Positions 1-5,048 of a stretch of 5,048 nucleotides of DNA are shown in pieces. Origin of the DNA: Solirubrobacterales bacterium. Its GTDB lineage: Bacteria; Actinomycetota; Thermoleophilia; Solirubrobacterales; Solirubrobacteraceae. Position numbers and translations under genes: made by a program. Positions within the stretch are counted from its first letter, which is position 1, and every line of letters starts with the position of its first letter. A model generated the notes under the pieces. The model had not been told where the DNA came from. It did no database searches and worked only from the letters and a program-made list of their open reading frames with translations. The stretch lies in assembly GCA_025963955.1 (NCBI GenBank), contig JAOPZU010000320.1, positions 1-5,048 of the forward strand. Direction: 5' to 3'.

Positions 1-535
1 CGAGCGGTTCGTGAAGCAGGCCGCCGCCAGGCGTGGAGGGATTGACGTGCTGATCAACAACGCGGGCGTGGCCCGCGAAGGGGTCATCGGCCTGTTCAGC
101 GACGAGGACCTGGACCAGGTGGTCGACCTCAACATCAAGGGCACCGTCTACGTGACGCGCGCCGCCACCCGCGTGATGCTCGTCAAGCGCGCCGGCTCCA
201 TCGTCAACATCTCGTCGATCGTCGGTCTCTCGGGGTACCGGGGACTGTCCGTCTACGCCGCCACCAAGGCCGCCCTAGACGGCTTCACCCGCAGCCTGGC
301 CCGTGAGCTCGGTTCCCGCAACATCACGGTGAACAGCGTCGCTCCCGGCTACCTGCGCACGGAGATGAGCCACGGACTGGATGAGGCGCAGATGATCCAG
401 ATCACCCGGCGCACGCCGCTCGGCCGTCTCGGAGATCCGTCCGATGTCGCGCGGGCGATCCTCTTCCTCACCGATCCGGCCAACCGCTTCATCACCGGTC
501 AGGTGCTGGTCGTCGACGGCGGGCTGACCTGCTGA
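1..535 (+). CDS. Short-chain dehydrogenase/reductase (FabG-like), 5'-truncated by window edge
   Basis: This is the C-terminal part of a classical SDR, an NAD(P)H-dependent oxidoreductase with a Rossmann fold. The frame is open from base 2 and ends at TGA 533-535. Counting residues from the GTG at base 11, I see the NNAG motif (16-19) that stabilises the central sheet, the structural Asn of LNIKG (N41), the catalytic Ser of NISSIVG (S69) and the YxxxK active site (Y82, K86). The Ser-to-Tyr gap of 13 matches E. coli FabG. The substrate-loop signature VNSVAPGYLRTEM follows (108-119), then the usual VVDGG C-terminus. The N-terminal TGxxxGIG cofactor loop, roughly 70 residues, lies before the window, so the GTG at 11 is internal and not the true start. 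It ends 24 bases before the flippase gene and is probably co-transcribed with it. In this setting it may reduce a keto-sugar or a 3-oxoacyl chain; the sequence does not decide. The family call is secure, the substrate unknown. Confidence 0.93.
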   Translation, partial: ERFVKQAAARRGGIDVLINNAGVAREGVIGLFSDEDLDQVVDLNIKGTVYVTRAATRVMLVKRAGSIVNISSIVGLSGYRGLSVYAATKAALDGFTRSLARELGSRNITVNSVAPGYLRTEMSHGLDEAQMIQITRRTPLGRLGDPSDVARAILFLTDPANRFITGQVLVVDGGLTC

Positions 536-550
536 TCCACGACCGAGGCT

Positions 551-555
551 AGGAG
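551..555 (+). promoter_or_regulatory. Ribosome binding site of the flippase gene
   Basis: AGGAG lies four bases before the GTG at 560. It is a strong Shine-Dalgarno core with a slightly short spacer. It supports GTG 560 as the start: the protein then opens with a short polar segment and enters its first membrane helix at about residue 13. Confidence 0.65.
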
Positions 556-559
556 CATC

Positions 560-1834
560 GTGAGCGAGAGCAGACCATCGACAGGCCGGCGGCTGAGCGT
601 CATCACGATCGACCAGGCGATCGCGGGAGCCTCCAACGTCCTGATTGCCGTCCTGGCGGCGCGCCTGCTTGACGTTGCGTCGTTCGGCCTGTTCGGGTTG
701 GTGTTCCTCGTCTACATGCTGATCCAGGGCGTCGCGCGGGCCCTCGTCTGCGATCCCCTGCTCGTACACCCCGTCGAAGGCGCCGAACGCGCGGGCGAGG
801 TCATGGGCACCAGCGCGGGGCTCGGCGCTGCGCTGGCAGCCCTGGTGCTGGTCGTAGGGACCGGCGCGGAGCTCCTGGACGCGCGCCTCGGTGACGCGCT
901 GCTGATCCTCGGCGTGTGCGTTCCGTTGCTCGTGCTGCAGGACCTCGGGCGCTACCTCGGGTTCGCCTTCGACCGCCCGAGCTCGGCGCTGCTGCTCGAC
1001 GTGGTCTGGTTGGTCCTGCTGGTGGCCGGGGTCGGCCTGCTGGCCGCGACGGACGCCCGGTCGTTGCCGTGGTTCATCGCGGCGTGGGCAGGCTCCGGCG
1101 CGCTGTCGGGGTGCCTGTGCCTGTGGCGGGAGCGACGGATCGGCGTGCGCTTCGGGCTGGCCTGGCTGCGGTACACGTGGTCGTTCTCGTGGCGGTACCT
1201 GGTGTCCTACACGTCGACGATCGGCAGTGCCCTCGCGGGCTCGGTGGCGGTCGGCGGCATCGCGGGAGCCAAGGCCCTTGGGGCCCTGCAGGCGGTCCTG
1301 CTCCTCGTGCGGCCGTACAGCACGTTCCAGGTGGCGGCGGTGGCCGCGAGTGTGGGGGAGGTCGCCCGGGTGGCGGCCGAGGGCCGCCGCGTCCGTCGCC
1401 AGGTCGTCCGGATCACGATGCTGACCACCGGGGTGGCGCTCATCAACGCCGTGCTGCTGCTCGACCTGCCGCACAGCCACGGCACCATCGTCCTCGGCGA
1501 CTCCTGGCGTGCCGTCAAGCCGTTGCTGCTGGCGACCGGTGTGCAGATCGTCATCCTCGGCGCGACGACCGGCGTGCGCGCCGGTCTGCTCGGGATGCGC
1601 GCGATCCGCGAGGTGATGCTGATCGACGTGGTCGCTACCGCCGTCCTCATGATCGCGACCGTGCCGGGCGCCGTCGTCGACGGGGCCCGGGGAGCGGTCT
1701 GGGCGGTGAGCATGGTCCAGGTCGTGATGGCGTTCGTATGGTGGGTGATGTTGTGGCGCCGCACCCGCCCGAGCGCGCCGGTGGTGCCGGCGCCGCTTCC
1801 TGCCATCACCGTCCCTCACCCACCGCTCGCCTGA
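560..1834 (+). CDS. Polysaccharide/oligosaccharide flippase (Wzx-like, MOP superfamily)
   Basis: The 424-residue protein is very hydrophobic, with about 12 predictable membrane segments, near residues 13-34, 42-66, 83-105, 111-130, 141-163, 168-190, 209-231, 235-262, 285-303, 317-336, 351-371 and 378-399. Both size and topology fit Wzx/RfbX-type exporters of the MOP superfamily, which flip undecaprenyl-linked oligosaccharides to the outer face of the cytoplasmic membrane. The N-terminal pattern AARLLDVASFGLFGL (33-47) matches the family's usual 'aRlLgpeefGlyal' turn between helices 1 and 2. Basic loops (R189-R197, R276-R284, R400-R403) would be cytoplasmic by the positive-inside rule. The last 24 residues form a proline-rich tail (8 Pro) with no recognised domain. 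Start is GTG with AGGAG four bases upstream. It sits between the SDR and the acyltransferase with short gaps, consistent with an operon. Alternative: another MOP-type lipid or teichoic acid precursor exporter. The family call rests on hydropathy, length and context more than on a diagnostic residue. Confidence 0.82.
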   Translation: MSESRPSTGRRLSVITIDQAIAGASNVLIAVLAARLLDVASFGLFGLVFLVYMLIQGVARALVCDPLLVHPVEGAERAGEVMGTSAGLGAALAALVLVVGTGAELLDARLGDALLILGVCVPLLVLQDLGRYLGFAFDRPSSALLLDVVWLVLLVAGVGLLAATDARSLPWFIAAWAGSGALSGCLCLWRERRIGVRFGLAWLRYTWSFSWRYLVSYTSTIGSALAGSVAVGGIAGAKALGALQAVLLLVRPYSTFQVAAVAASVGEVARVAAEGRRVRRQVVRITMLTTGVALINAVLLLDLPHSHGTIVLGDSWRAVKPLLLATGVQIVILGATTGVRAGLLGMRAIREVMLIDVVATAVLMIATVPGAVVDGARGAVWAVSMVQVVMAFVWWVMLWRRTRPSAPVVPAPLPAITVPHPPLA

Positions 1835-1845
1835 GCTCCCATCAC

Positions 1846-1849
1846 GAGG
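1846..1849 (+). promoter_or_regulatory. Weak, close-spaced ribosome binding site of the acyltransferase gene
   Basis: GAGG lies only three bases before the ATG at 1853. This spacing is short, so translation may depend partly on ribosomes finishing the flippase gene 18 bases earlier. The flippase stop TGA at 1832 lies in the same frame as this ORF, and no ATG, GTG or TTG occurs in between, so no earlier start is possible. Confidence 0.4.
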
Positions 1850-1852
1850 CAG

Positions 1853-2497
1853 ATGCTCCAGACCCTGAAGGTCATCTACTACGTCATCCGTAACCTCCGG
1901 AACACCGTCCGGGATGCGATGTTCGGCGCCGACTACGTCCACCTGCAGCAGCTGCGGCGTGCAGGACGCTTCACCCAGGGCCCGCAGACCTACGGGATCC
2001 CGCGGATCCTCAAGTACGACGGCGGGCACGAACGGCTGCACGTGGGCAACTACAGCTCGCTGAACGGCACCTTCGTGCTCGGCGGCAAGCACGCCGTCGA
2101 CGCGCTGACCACCTATCCGCACCGCATCAACTGGAAGCTCGAGGGACGCTACGAGGACGGATTCCCCACGCCCACCGGGGACACCGTCGTCGGCTCGGAC
2201 GTGTGGACCTGTGCCGGATGCCTGATCATGAGCGGCGTGCGGATCGGCGACGGCGCGATCGTCGCCGCCGGGGCGCTGGTGACGAAGGACGTGCCGCCCT
2301 ACGCGATCGTCGGCGGCAATCCCGCCCAGATCCTTCGCTTTCGTTTCGACGAAGAGGTCCGTGCGGAGCTTCTGGCGATCAAGTGGTGGGGCTGGCCCGA
2401 GGAGGAGGTCCGCCGGGTCGTCCCGCTGATCGCCGGCAAAGACCCCCAGGCGCTGATCGCCTACGCCCGGACGCGGCCCGGGGCGGCCGCGCGCTGA
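1853..2497 (+). CDS. Left-handed beta-helix (hexapeptide) O-acyltransferase, CatB/Vat-like
   Basis: This 214-residue protein has the length and layout of the xenobiotic acetyltransferase (CatB/Vat) branch of hexapeptide acyltransferases. These transfer an acetyl group from acetyl-CoA to a hydroxyl and work as trimers. Visible are GPQTYGIP (43-50), the first coil LHVGNYSSLNG (62-72), the loop GGKHAVDALTTYPH (77-90) whose H80 aligns with the catalytic His of the family, and the later coils VRIGDGAIVAAGALVTKDVPPYAIVGGNPA (129-158, shown as family consensus segments), which also bind CoA. The C-terminal helix contains the usual KWWGW (177-181). At the coil normally reading 'DVWIG' it has DVWTCAGC (116-123), with two cysteines. 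In a glycan cluster the likely role is O-acetylation of a sugar rather than drug resistance (inference from context). ATG 1853 follows the flippase by 18 bases. The alternative start at Met23 would delete the conserved N-terminal helix. Confidence 0.88.
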   Translation: MLQTLKVIYYVIRNLRNTVRDAMFGADYVHLQQLRRAGRFTQGPQTYGIPRILKYDGGHERLHVGNYSSLNGTFVLGGKHAVDALTTYPHRINWKLEGRYEDGFPTPTGDTVVGSDVWTCAGCLIMSGVRIGDGAIVAAGALVTKDVPPYAIVGGNPAQILRFRFDEEVRAELLAIKWWGWPEEEVRRVVPLIAGKDPQALIAYARTRPGAAAR

Positions 2498-2518
2498 CCG
2501 GAGATCATGGCGGAGCGA

Positions 2519-3259
2519 CTACTTGTGGGCGATGACCAGGTAGTGGGTCGCCAGCGCGCGCACGTCACGCCGTGCGATCTGGTTCTCGTACCCGAGGTAG
2601 GCCCGGCGCAGCGGCTGCGAGAACGTGAAGTACGAGGCGCCGCGGTAGAACGGGATCACCTGCACCTGCGACCAGCCGGCGAGCAGCAGTCGCAAGCGGT
2701 GGTCCGTGCAGCCGTCGTAGCTGGTGGGGAACTTCTCCTCATCGGCGTGTCCGAGGAACCGCGACATCGCGGCGACGCGGATCCGGTGGGGCATGAACCG
2801 CGCGACCAGCGCGAAGGCGGCGCGGGATCCGGTCAGCTGGGCGAGCAGGACCCCGCCGGGGGCCAGCGCGCGGTGCATCGAGTCCAGAGACCCCGCCATC
2901 GAGCTGACGTGCTCCAGCACCTGCCAGGAGATGATCAGGTCGAACGTCTCGTCGAGGGGGAGCGGCCGGGTCGCGTCGGCCGTGACGGCCAGGTCGTACG
3001 CGCCGGGCGGTGCAGCGGCGAGTTCGGCTGCGTCGATGTCGGTCCCGACGTAGCGGCAGCCTGCGGGCCGGTCGCCGACCGGGATCGTCGGGGCACGTCC
3101 CGCACCGACATCGAGGATCCGGATCCCGGGCCGCAGCAGGCGGTCGATCTGGGCCAGGAACACATCCTGCATCCTGTGGTCGTAACGGACGGGCAGCAGG
3201 CCGGCCTGCACATCGGCCAGCTCGTCGGGCGGCAGGTCCCGTTCGATGGTCGGGCTCAT
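2519..3259 (-). CDS. Class I SAM-dependent methyltransferase (Methyltransf_11-like)
   Basis: The 246-residue protein has a Rossmann-type SAM-binding core. Motif I is ILDVGAGRA (48-56), the acidic residue after strand 2 that binds the SAM ribose is in VGTDID (D74 or D76), and the adenine-side acid is D95 in TADATRPLPL. The post-I segment FDLIISWQVLEHV (106-118) and the LAPGGVLLA motif (132-140) complete the set. About 25 residues precede the core. The C-terminal third (175-246) carries an insertion typical of polysaccharide-cluster methyltransferases, with an aromatic stretch FYRGASYFTF (204-213) likely to shape the acceptor site. Start: ATG at 3259-3257, with an in-frame TAG four codons upstream (bases 3272-3274), so the ORF cannot begin much earlier. 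No clear Shine-Dalgarno sequence is visible, so initiation may be weak or leaderless. It is the only gene here on the - strand, convergent with the acyltransferase and divergent from the FkbM gene. Methylation of a sugar hydroxyl is the likely role; the acceptor is unknown. Confidence 0.88.
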   Translation of the reverse strand: MSPTIERDLPPDELADVQAGLLPVRYDHRMQDVFLAQIDRLLRPGIRILDVGAGRAPTIPVGDRPAGCRYVGTDIDAAELAAAPPGAYDLAVTADATRPLPLDETFDLIISWQVLEHVSSMAGSLDSMHRALAPGGVLLAQLTGSRAAFALVARFMPHRIRVAAMSRFLGHADEEKFPTSYDGCTDHRLRLLLAGWSQVQVIPFYRGASYFTFSQPLRRAYLGYENQIARRDVRALATHYLVIAHK

Positions 3260-3278
3260 TGGCGACGCACGCTACCGA

Positions 3279-3292
3279 ACGCCCGCGGGCGT
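3279..3292. repeat. Perfect 14-base palindrome in the divergent intergenic region
   Basis: ACGCCCGCGGGCGT reads the same on both strands. It lies 20 bases before the start of the - strand methyltransferase and about 95 bases before the FkbM gene. It could be an operator for a dimeric repressor or a small hairpin in the leader of the - strand transcript. In DNA this rich in G and C, chance palindromes are more frequent, so the functional reading is tentative. Confidence 0.35.
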
Positions 3293-3311
3293 CGGCGCGG
3301 CGGGGACGAGT

Positions 3312-3341
3312 CGCGAACGCGCGGCCACGCGTCGGTTCGCG
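3312..3341. repeat. Inverted repeat with 7-base arms
   Basis: CGCGAAC (3312-3318) and GTTCGCG (3335-3341) are exact reverse complements separated by 16 bases. The spacing of about two helical turns between arm centres (23 bases) would suit a dimeric DNA-binding protein. It could also fold as a hairpin in RNA, with a loop too large to be a good terminator, and no T-run follows on either strand. Chance occurrence is possible. Confidence 0.3.
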
Positions 3342-3375
3342 CGATCCGCAAGGATAGCCCCGTCAAATGCTACGT

Positions 3376-3380
3376 AAGGA
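3376..3380 (+). promoter_or_regulatory. Ribosome binding site of the FkbM gene
   Basis: AAGGA lies six bases before ATG 3387. This is good spacing and supports that start for the FkbM methyltransferase. Confidence 0.65.
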
Positions 3381-3386
3381 CCTTCG

Positions 3387-4196
3387 ATGAACCGCAGTCT
3401 CTCCCTGGCCTTGCGACGTGTTCGGCAGACGCTCACCGAGTTCGAGAACGGTCCGTCCCTGCTGTTGGCGATGGCTCGCCAGCGCCTCACCGGCAAGCCC
3501 GACGAGTTGGTGTTCCGGCCCACTTCCGACAGCCAGATCACGGTACCCAACCGGCCCGGAGCCCGGGTTCCGGTCTACGAGATCTTCGTCGAGGACGACT
3601 ACCGGCTCGGCTGGTTCAGCGACGACCTGGGCGAGCGCCCGGTGGCCCTCGACATCGGGGCCCACGTCGGGTGCTTCTCGGTGGCTTTCGCCAAGAAGCA
3701 CCCCGGCGCACGGGTCGACGCCTATGAGGCCTCGCCGTCGACGTCGGTGTTCCTGAAGCGCAACATCGCCGACAACGGCGTGGAGGCGCGCGTCCATGGC
3801 AACAACCTGGCGGTCCGGGCGGTTGCCGGGACCCTCGAGCTCACCGACAACGGGGCCGCCAGCGGTCACAACGGCGTGCTCCACCTCGATCACGAGGCCG
3901 AGCGGGTGTCGGTCCGGAGCATCGCGATGGCCCAGGCGCTGCAGGTCAGCGGCCGCTCGGCGGACCTCGTCAAGATTGACACGGAGGGCGGCGAGTACGA
4001 CATGGTCCTCGGCTCGGACCCCGGGGACTGGGCCGGCGTGCGCCGTGTCGTGCTCGAGTACCACGACCTCCCGGGCCACTCCTGGGGGGAACTGGAGACG
4101 TTCTTCACGTCGGCCGGGCTGCACCTCGTCCACCGCAGGGAGTTCCTGGAGCGGCTCGGGATGGCCTGGTTCTCGCGAGACGCCGTGAGCGGATGA
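3387..4196 (+). CDS. FkbM family methyltransferase
   Basis: The 269-residue protein belongs to the FkbM family of SAM-dependent methyltransferases, first known from FK506 O-methylation and very common in bacterial glycan loci. About 85 residues, including the segment VPVYEIFVEDDYRLGWF (61-77), precede the SAM core. The core shows motif I ALDIGAHVGCFS (87-98), the ribose-binding acid in VDAYEASPST (E114) and the family signature DLVKIDTEGGEYDMV (193-207), whose KIDxEGxE pattern is diagnostic. VVLEYHD (221-227) is the next strand. Length is normal for the family and no key residue is missing. ATG 3387 is supported by AAGGA six bases upstream. The gene heads a + strand unit and its stop overlaps the start of the glycosyltransferase gene (ATGA at 4193-4196), so the two are translationally coupled. 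The probable job is O-methylation of a sugar in the glycan; the acceptor cannot be read from sequence. Confidence 0.92.
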   Translation: MNRSLSLALRRVRQTLTEFENGPSLLLAMARQRLTGKPDELVFRPTSDSQITVPNRPGARVPVYEIFVEDDYRLGWFSDDLGERPVALDIGAHVGCFSVAFAKKHPGARVDAYEASPSTSVFLKRNIADNGVEARVHGNNLAVRAVAGTLELTDNGAASGHNGVLHLDHEAERVSVRSIAMAQALQVSGRSADLVKIDTEGGEYDMVLGSDPGDWAGVRRVVLEYHDLPGHSWGELETFFTSAGLHLVHRREFLERLGMAWFSRDAVSG

Positions 4197-5048
4197 CGCG
4201 ACTGCCGAACCGGCTGCAGCCGGCCTGGCCGCTCGTCAAGGCAGTTCATCGCCGCACGACCTTCGCCATGGGCCTGGTCGGACGGCGGGGTGCGCCGCTG
4301 CACGGCGCGCGGGCGTTGCCCAGGCGCGCGAGCCCCAGTGCGGCACGCACCGCGGCACTCGAGCCGGGCGCCGTCACGCTGCACGAGGCAGGCGCCGTCG
4401 ACCGGATCAGGCGCGACATGCCCGCCGGCAGCCCGCCCGATCACTGGGTCTTCGAGAAGAAGCGTCAGATCGATGTCCCGGCGCGCTTCTGCCTCGAGAT
4501 CGACCGGGGCATGGTCGTCGGGGACTACGGCGCCACCATCACGCCGACCGGGACCCTCGACTACGAGACGAGCGAGTACTTCGGGATCGCCTCGTGGCGG
4601 GAGCACCCGATCTTCCTGCGGACCCGCCTCCCGAAGATCGAGCAGGTGAACGGCACCGTGGTGGCGCTCGGCACGCGCGGCGGAAACACGAACTACTACC
4701 ACTTCCTGCTCGACGTGCTTCCCCGCTTCGGCGTCTTCCAGGACACGATGCCGGGGCGCACCGCGGACGCGCTCTACGTCCCCGCCGACACCAGGTGGCA
4801 ACGTGAGCTGATCGACCTCGCAGGGCTCGGCGGGCACACGATCATCGAGACCAGGAAGCATCGCGCGATCCAGGCGGAGCACCTCGTAGTGCCATGCCTG
4901 CCGAACCCCCTCGAGGTGGCGCCGCAGGCCACGATCGACTGGCTCCGCTCCCGGTTGACGCCTCAGCACGTGGCCGACAAGCCCAAGCGCATCTACGTCA
5001 GCCGGGGCTCGGCGCCGAACACCCGGCGCGTCGTCCAGGAGGACGCAC
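4193..5048 (+). CDS. Glycosyltransferase family 61 (DUF563) protein, 3'-truncated by window edge
   Basis: The frame starting at ATG 4193 stays open for 285 codons to the window end. The start overlaps the FkbM stop as ATGA. An internal ATG at 4268 (Met26) is possible but has no ribosome site. Residues 1-60 are basic and poorly conserved, with no clear signal peptide or membrane helix. From about residue 100 the family pattern appears: GDYGATITPTGTLDYETSEYF (110-130, a beta-rich segment common in DUF563 proteins), then the hallmark GNTNYYHFLLDVLPRFG (164-180, the family's 'NYfHwl.d.lPrl', with H170, D174 and P177), and RIYVSRGSAPNTRRVVQED (266-284), matching the 'iYvsR...R.v.Ne' motif that binds the nucleotide sugar in related enzymes. 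GT61 enzymes transfer a sugar from a nucleotide sugar and often sit in capsule or O-antigen loci. Typical length is around 350-450 residues, so about a quarter to a third is missing. Donor and acceptor are unknown. The family call is firm. Confidence 0.9.
   Translation, partial: MTRLPNRLQPAWPLVKAVHRRTTFAMGLVGRRGAPLHGARALPRRASPSAARTAALEPGAVTLHEAGAVDRIRRDMPAGSPPDHWVFEKKRQIDVPARFCLEIDRGMVVGDYGATITPTGTLDYETSEYFGIASWREHPIFLRTRLPKIEQVNGTVVALGTRGGNTNYYHFLLDVLPRFGVFQDTMPGRTADALYVPADTRWQRELIDLAGLGGHTIIETRKHRAIQAEHLVVPCLPNPLEVAPQATIDWLRSRLTPQHVADKPKRIYVSRGSAPNTRRVVQEDA

Larger units (their letters stand above)
3260..3386. promoter_or_regulatory. Divergent intergenic control region
   Basis: These 127 bases separate the start codons of two methyltransferase genes read in opposite directions, so promoters for both units should lie here or nearby. 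It holds a perfect palindrome (3279-3292), a looser inverted repeat (3312-3341) and, near the FkbM gene, the least GC-rich stretch (about 3350-3385). A TATCCT hexamer on the - strand (bases 3351-3356) fits the actinobacterial -10 pattern TAnnnT and would give a leader of about 85 bases for the - strand gene, but no good -35 is visible. I could not identify a convincing + strand promoter. The position is the main evidence; the exact sites are uncertain. Confidence 0.5.

Noticed and set aside
620..1270. A 12-base direct repeat (ATCGCGGGAGCC at 620-631 and 1259-1270) inside the flippase, 213 codons apart, nearly half the protein, which suggested an internal duplication.
   Set aside because: Both copies encode Ile-Ala-Gly-Ala, but the first lies in helix 1 and the second in the loop or start of helix 8, and the flanking residues do not align. 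It is probably chance.
916..1893. A 325-codon + strand frame overlapping the flippase gene.
   Set aside because: It is an Arg/Gly/Pro-rich frame-shifted reading of the flippase, without a ribosome site or domain.
275..2122. A 615-codon open frame on the - strand across the SDR, flippase and acyltransferase genes.
   Set aside because: Its product is rich in Arg, His, Asp and Pro with no domain pattern, while three genes with clear family motifs occupy the + strand. Long antisense frames are expected in such GC-rich coding DNA.
1853..2497. Annotation as a chloramphenicol or streptogramin resistance gene.
   Set aside because: The fold and catalytic His fit the CatB/Vat family, but the context is a glycan locus and the acceptor-side residues are not those of a known resistance enzyme, so sugar O-acylation is the more likely role.
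2465..2520. GC-rich inverted bases near the acyltransferase stop as an intrinsic terminator.
   Set aside because: The short self-complementary stretch is inside the coding region, makes no extended stem and is not followed by a T-run.
2507..3727. A 406-codon + strand frame opposite the methyltransferase and running into the FkbM gene.
   Set aside because: It is the antisense of a gene with a full set of SAM-binding motifs and then overlaps FkbM in a wrong frame. Its composition is low-complexity Arg/Gly/Pro.
3890..4969. A 359-codon - strand frame opposite the FkbM and GT61 genes, and a similar 256-codon one at 3363-4133.
   Set aside because: Both lack recognisable motifs and lie opposite genes with diagnostic FkbM and GT61 signatures.

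Overview
The window is uniformly GC-rich, with strong third-position G/C bias, GTG/ATG starts and long open shadow frames on both strands. This points to a high-GC actinobacterium (my inference; nothing in the window fixes the genus). I see no tRNA, rRNA, insertion sequence, CRISPR array or integrase.

Layout. (1) Positions 1-535, + strand: the last ~177 codons of a short-chain dehydrogenase/reductase (SDR). (2) 560-1834, +: a roughly 12-helix membrane protein of the Wzx/MOP polysaccharide-exporter type. (3) 1853-2497, +: a left-handed beta-helix acyltransferase of the CatB/Vat (xenobiotic acetyltransferase) fold. These three are separated by only 24 and 18 bases and look like one operon. (4) 2519-3259, - strand: a class I SAM-dependent methyltransferase, convergent with gene 3 across a 21-base gap. 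(5) 3260-3386: a 127-base divergent intergenic region, the only real non-coding stretch, holding a perfect 14-base palindrome, a second inverted repeat and a possible 7-codon leader. (6) 3387-4196, +: an FkbM-family methyltransferase. (7) 4193 to the window end, +: the first 285 codons of a family-61 (DUF563) glycosyltransferase, starting in an ATGA overlap with gene 6.

Reading as a whole: this is part of a surface or extracellular glycan locus. The glycosyltransferase would build the chain, the acyltransferase and two methyltransferases would decorate it (O-acyl and O-methyl groups), and the flippase would move the lipid-linked unit across the membrane. The SDR could make a sugar precursor or act on an acyl chain. 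The family calls rest on visible motifs; the shared pathway is inferred from clustering, and the sugar substrates cannot be read from the sequence. No gene shows a frameshift or lost catalytic motif. The two end genes are cut only by the window edge. I did not find a clearly novel system; the most unusual details are the divergent control region, the Cys-containing variation in the acyltransferase hexapeptide region, and the pairing of two unrelated methyltransferase families head to head.
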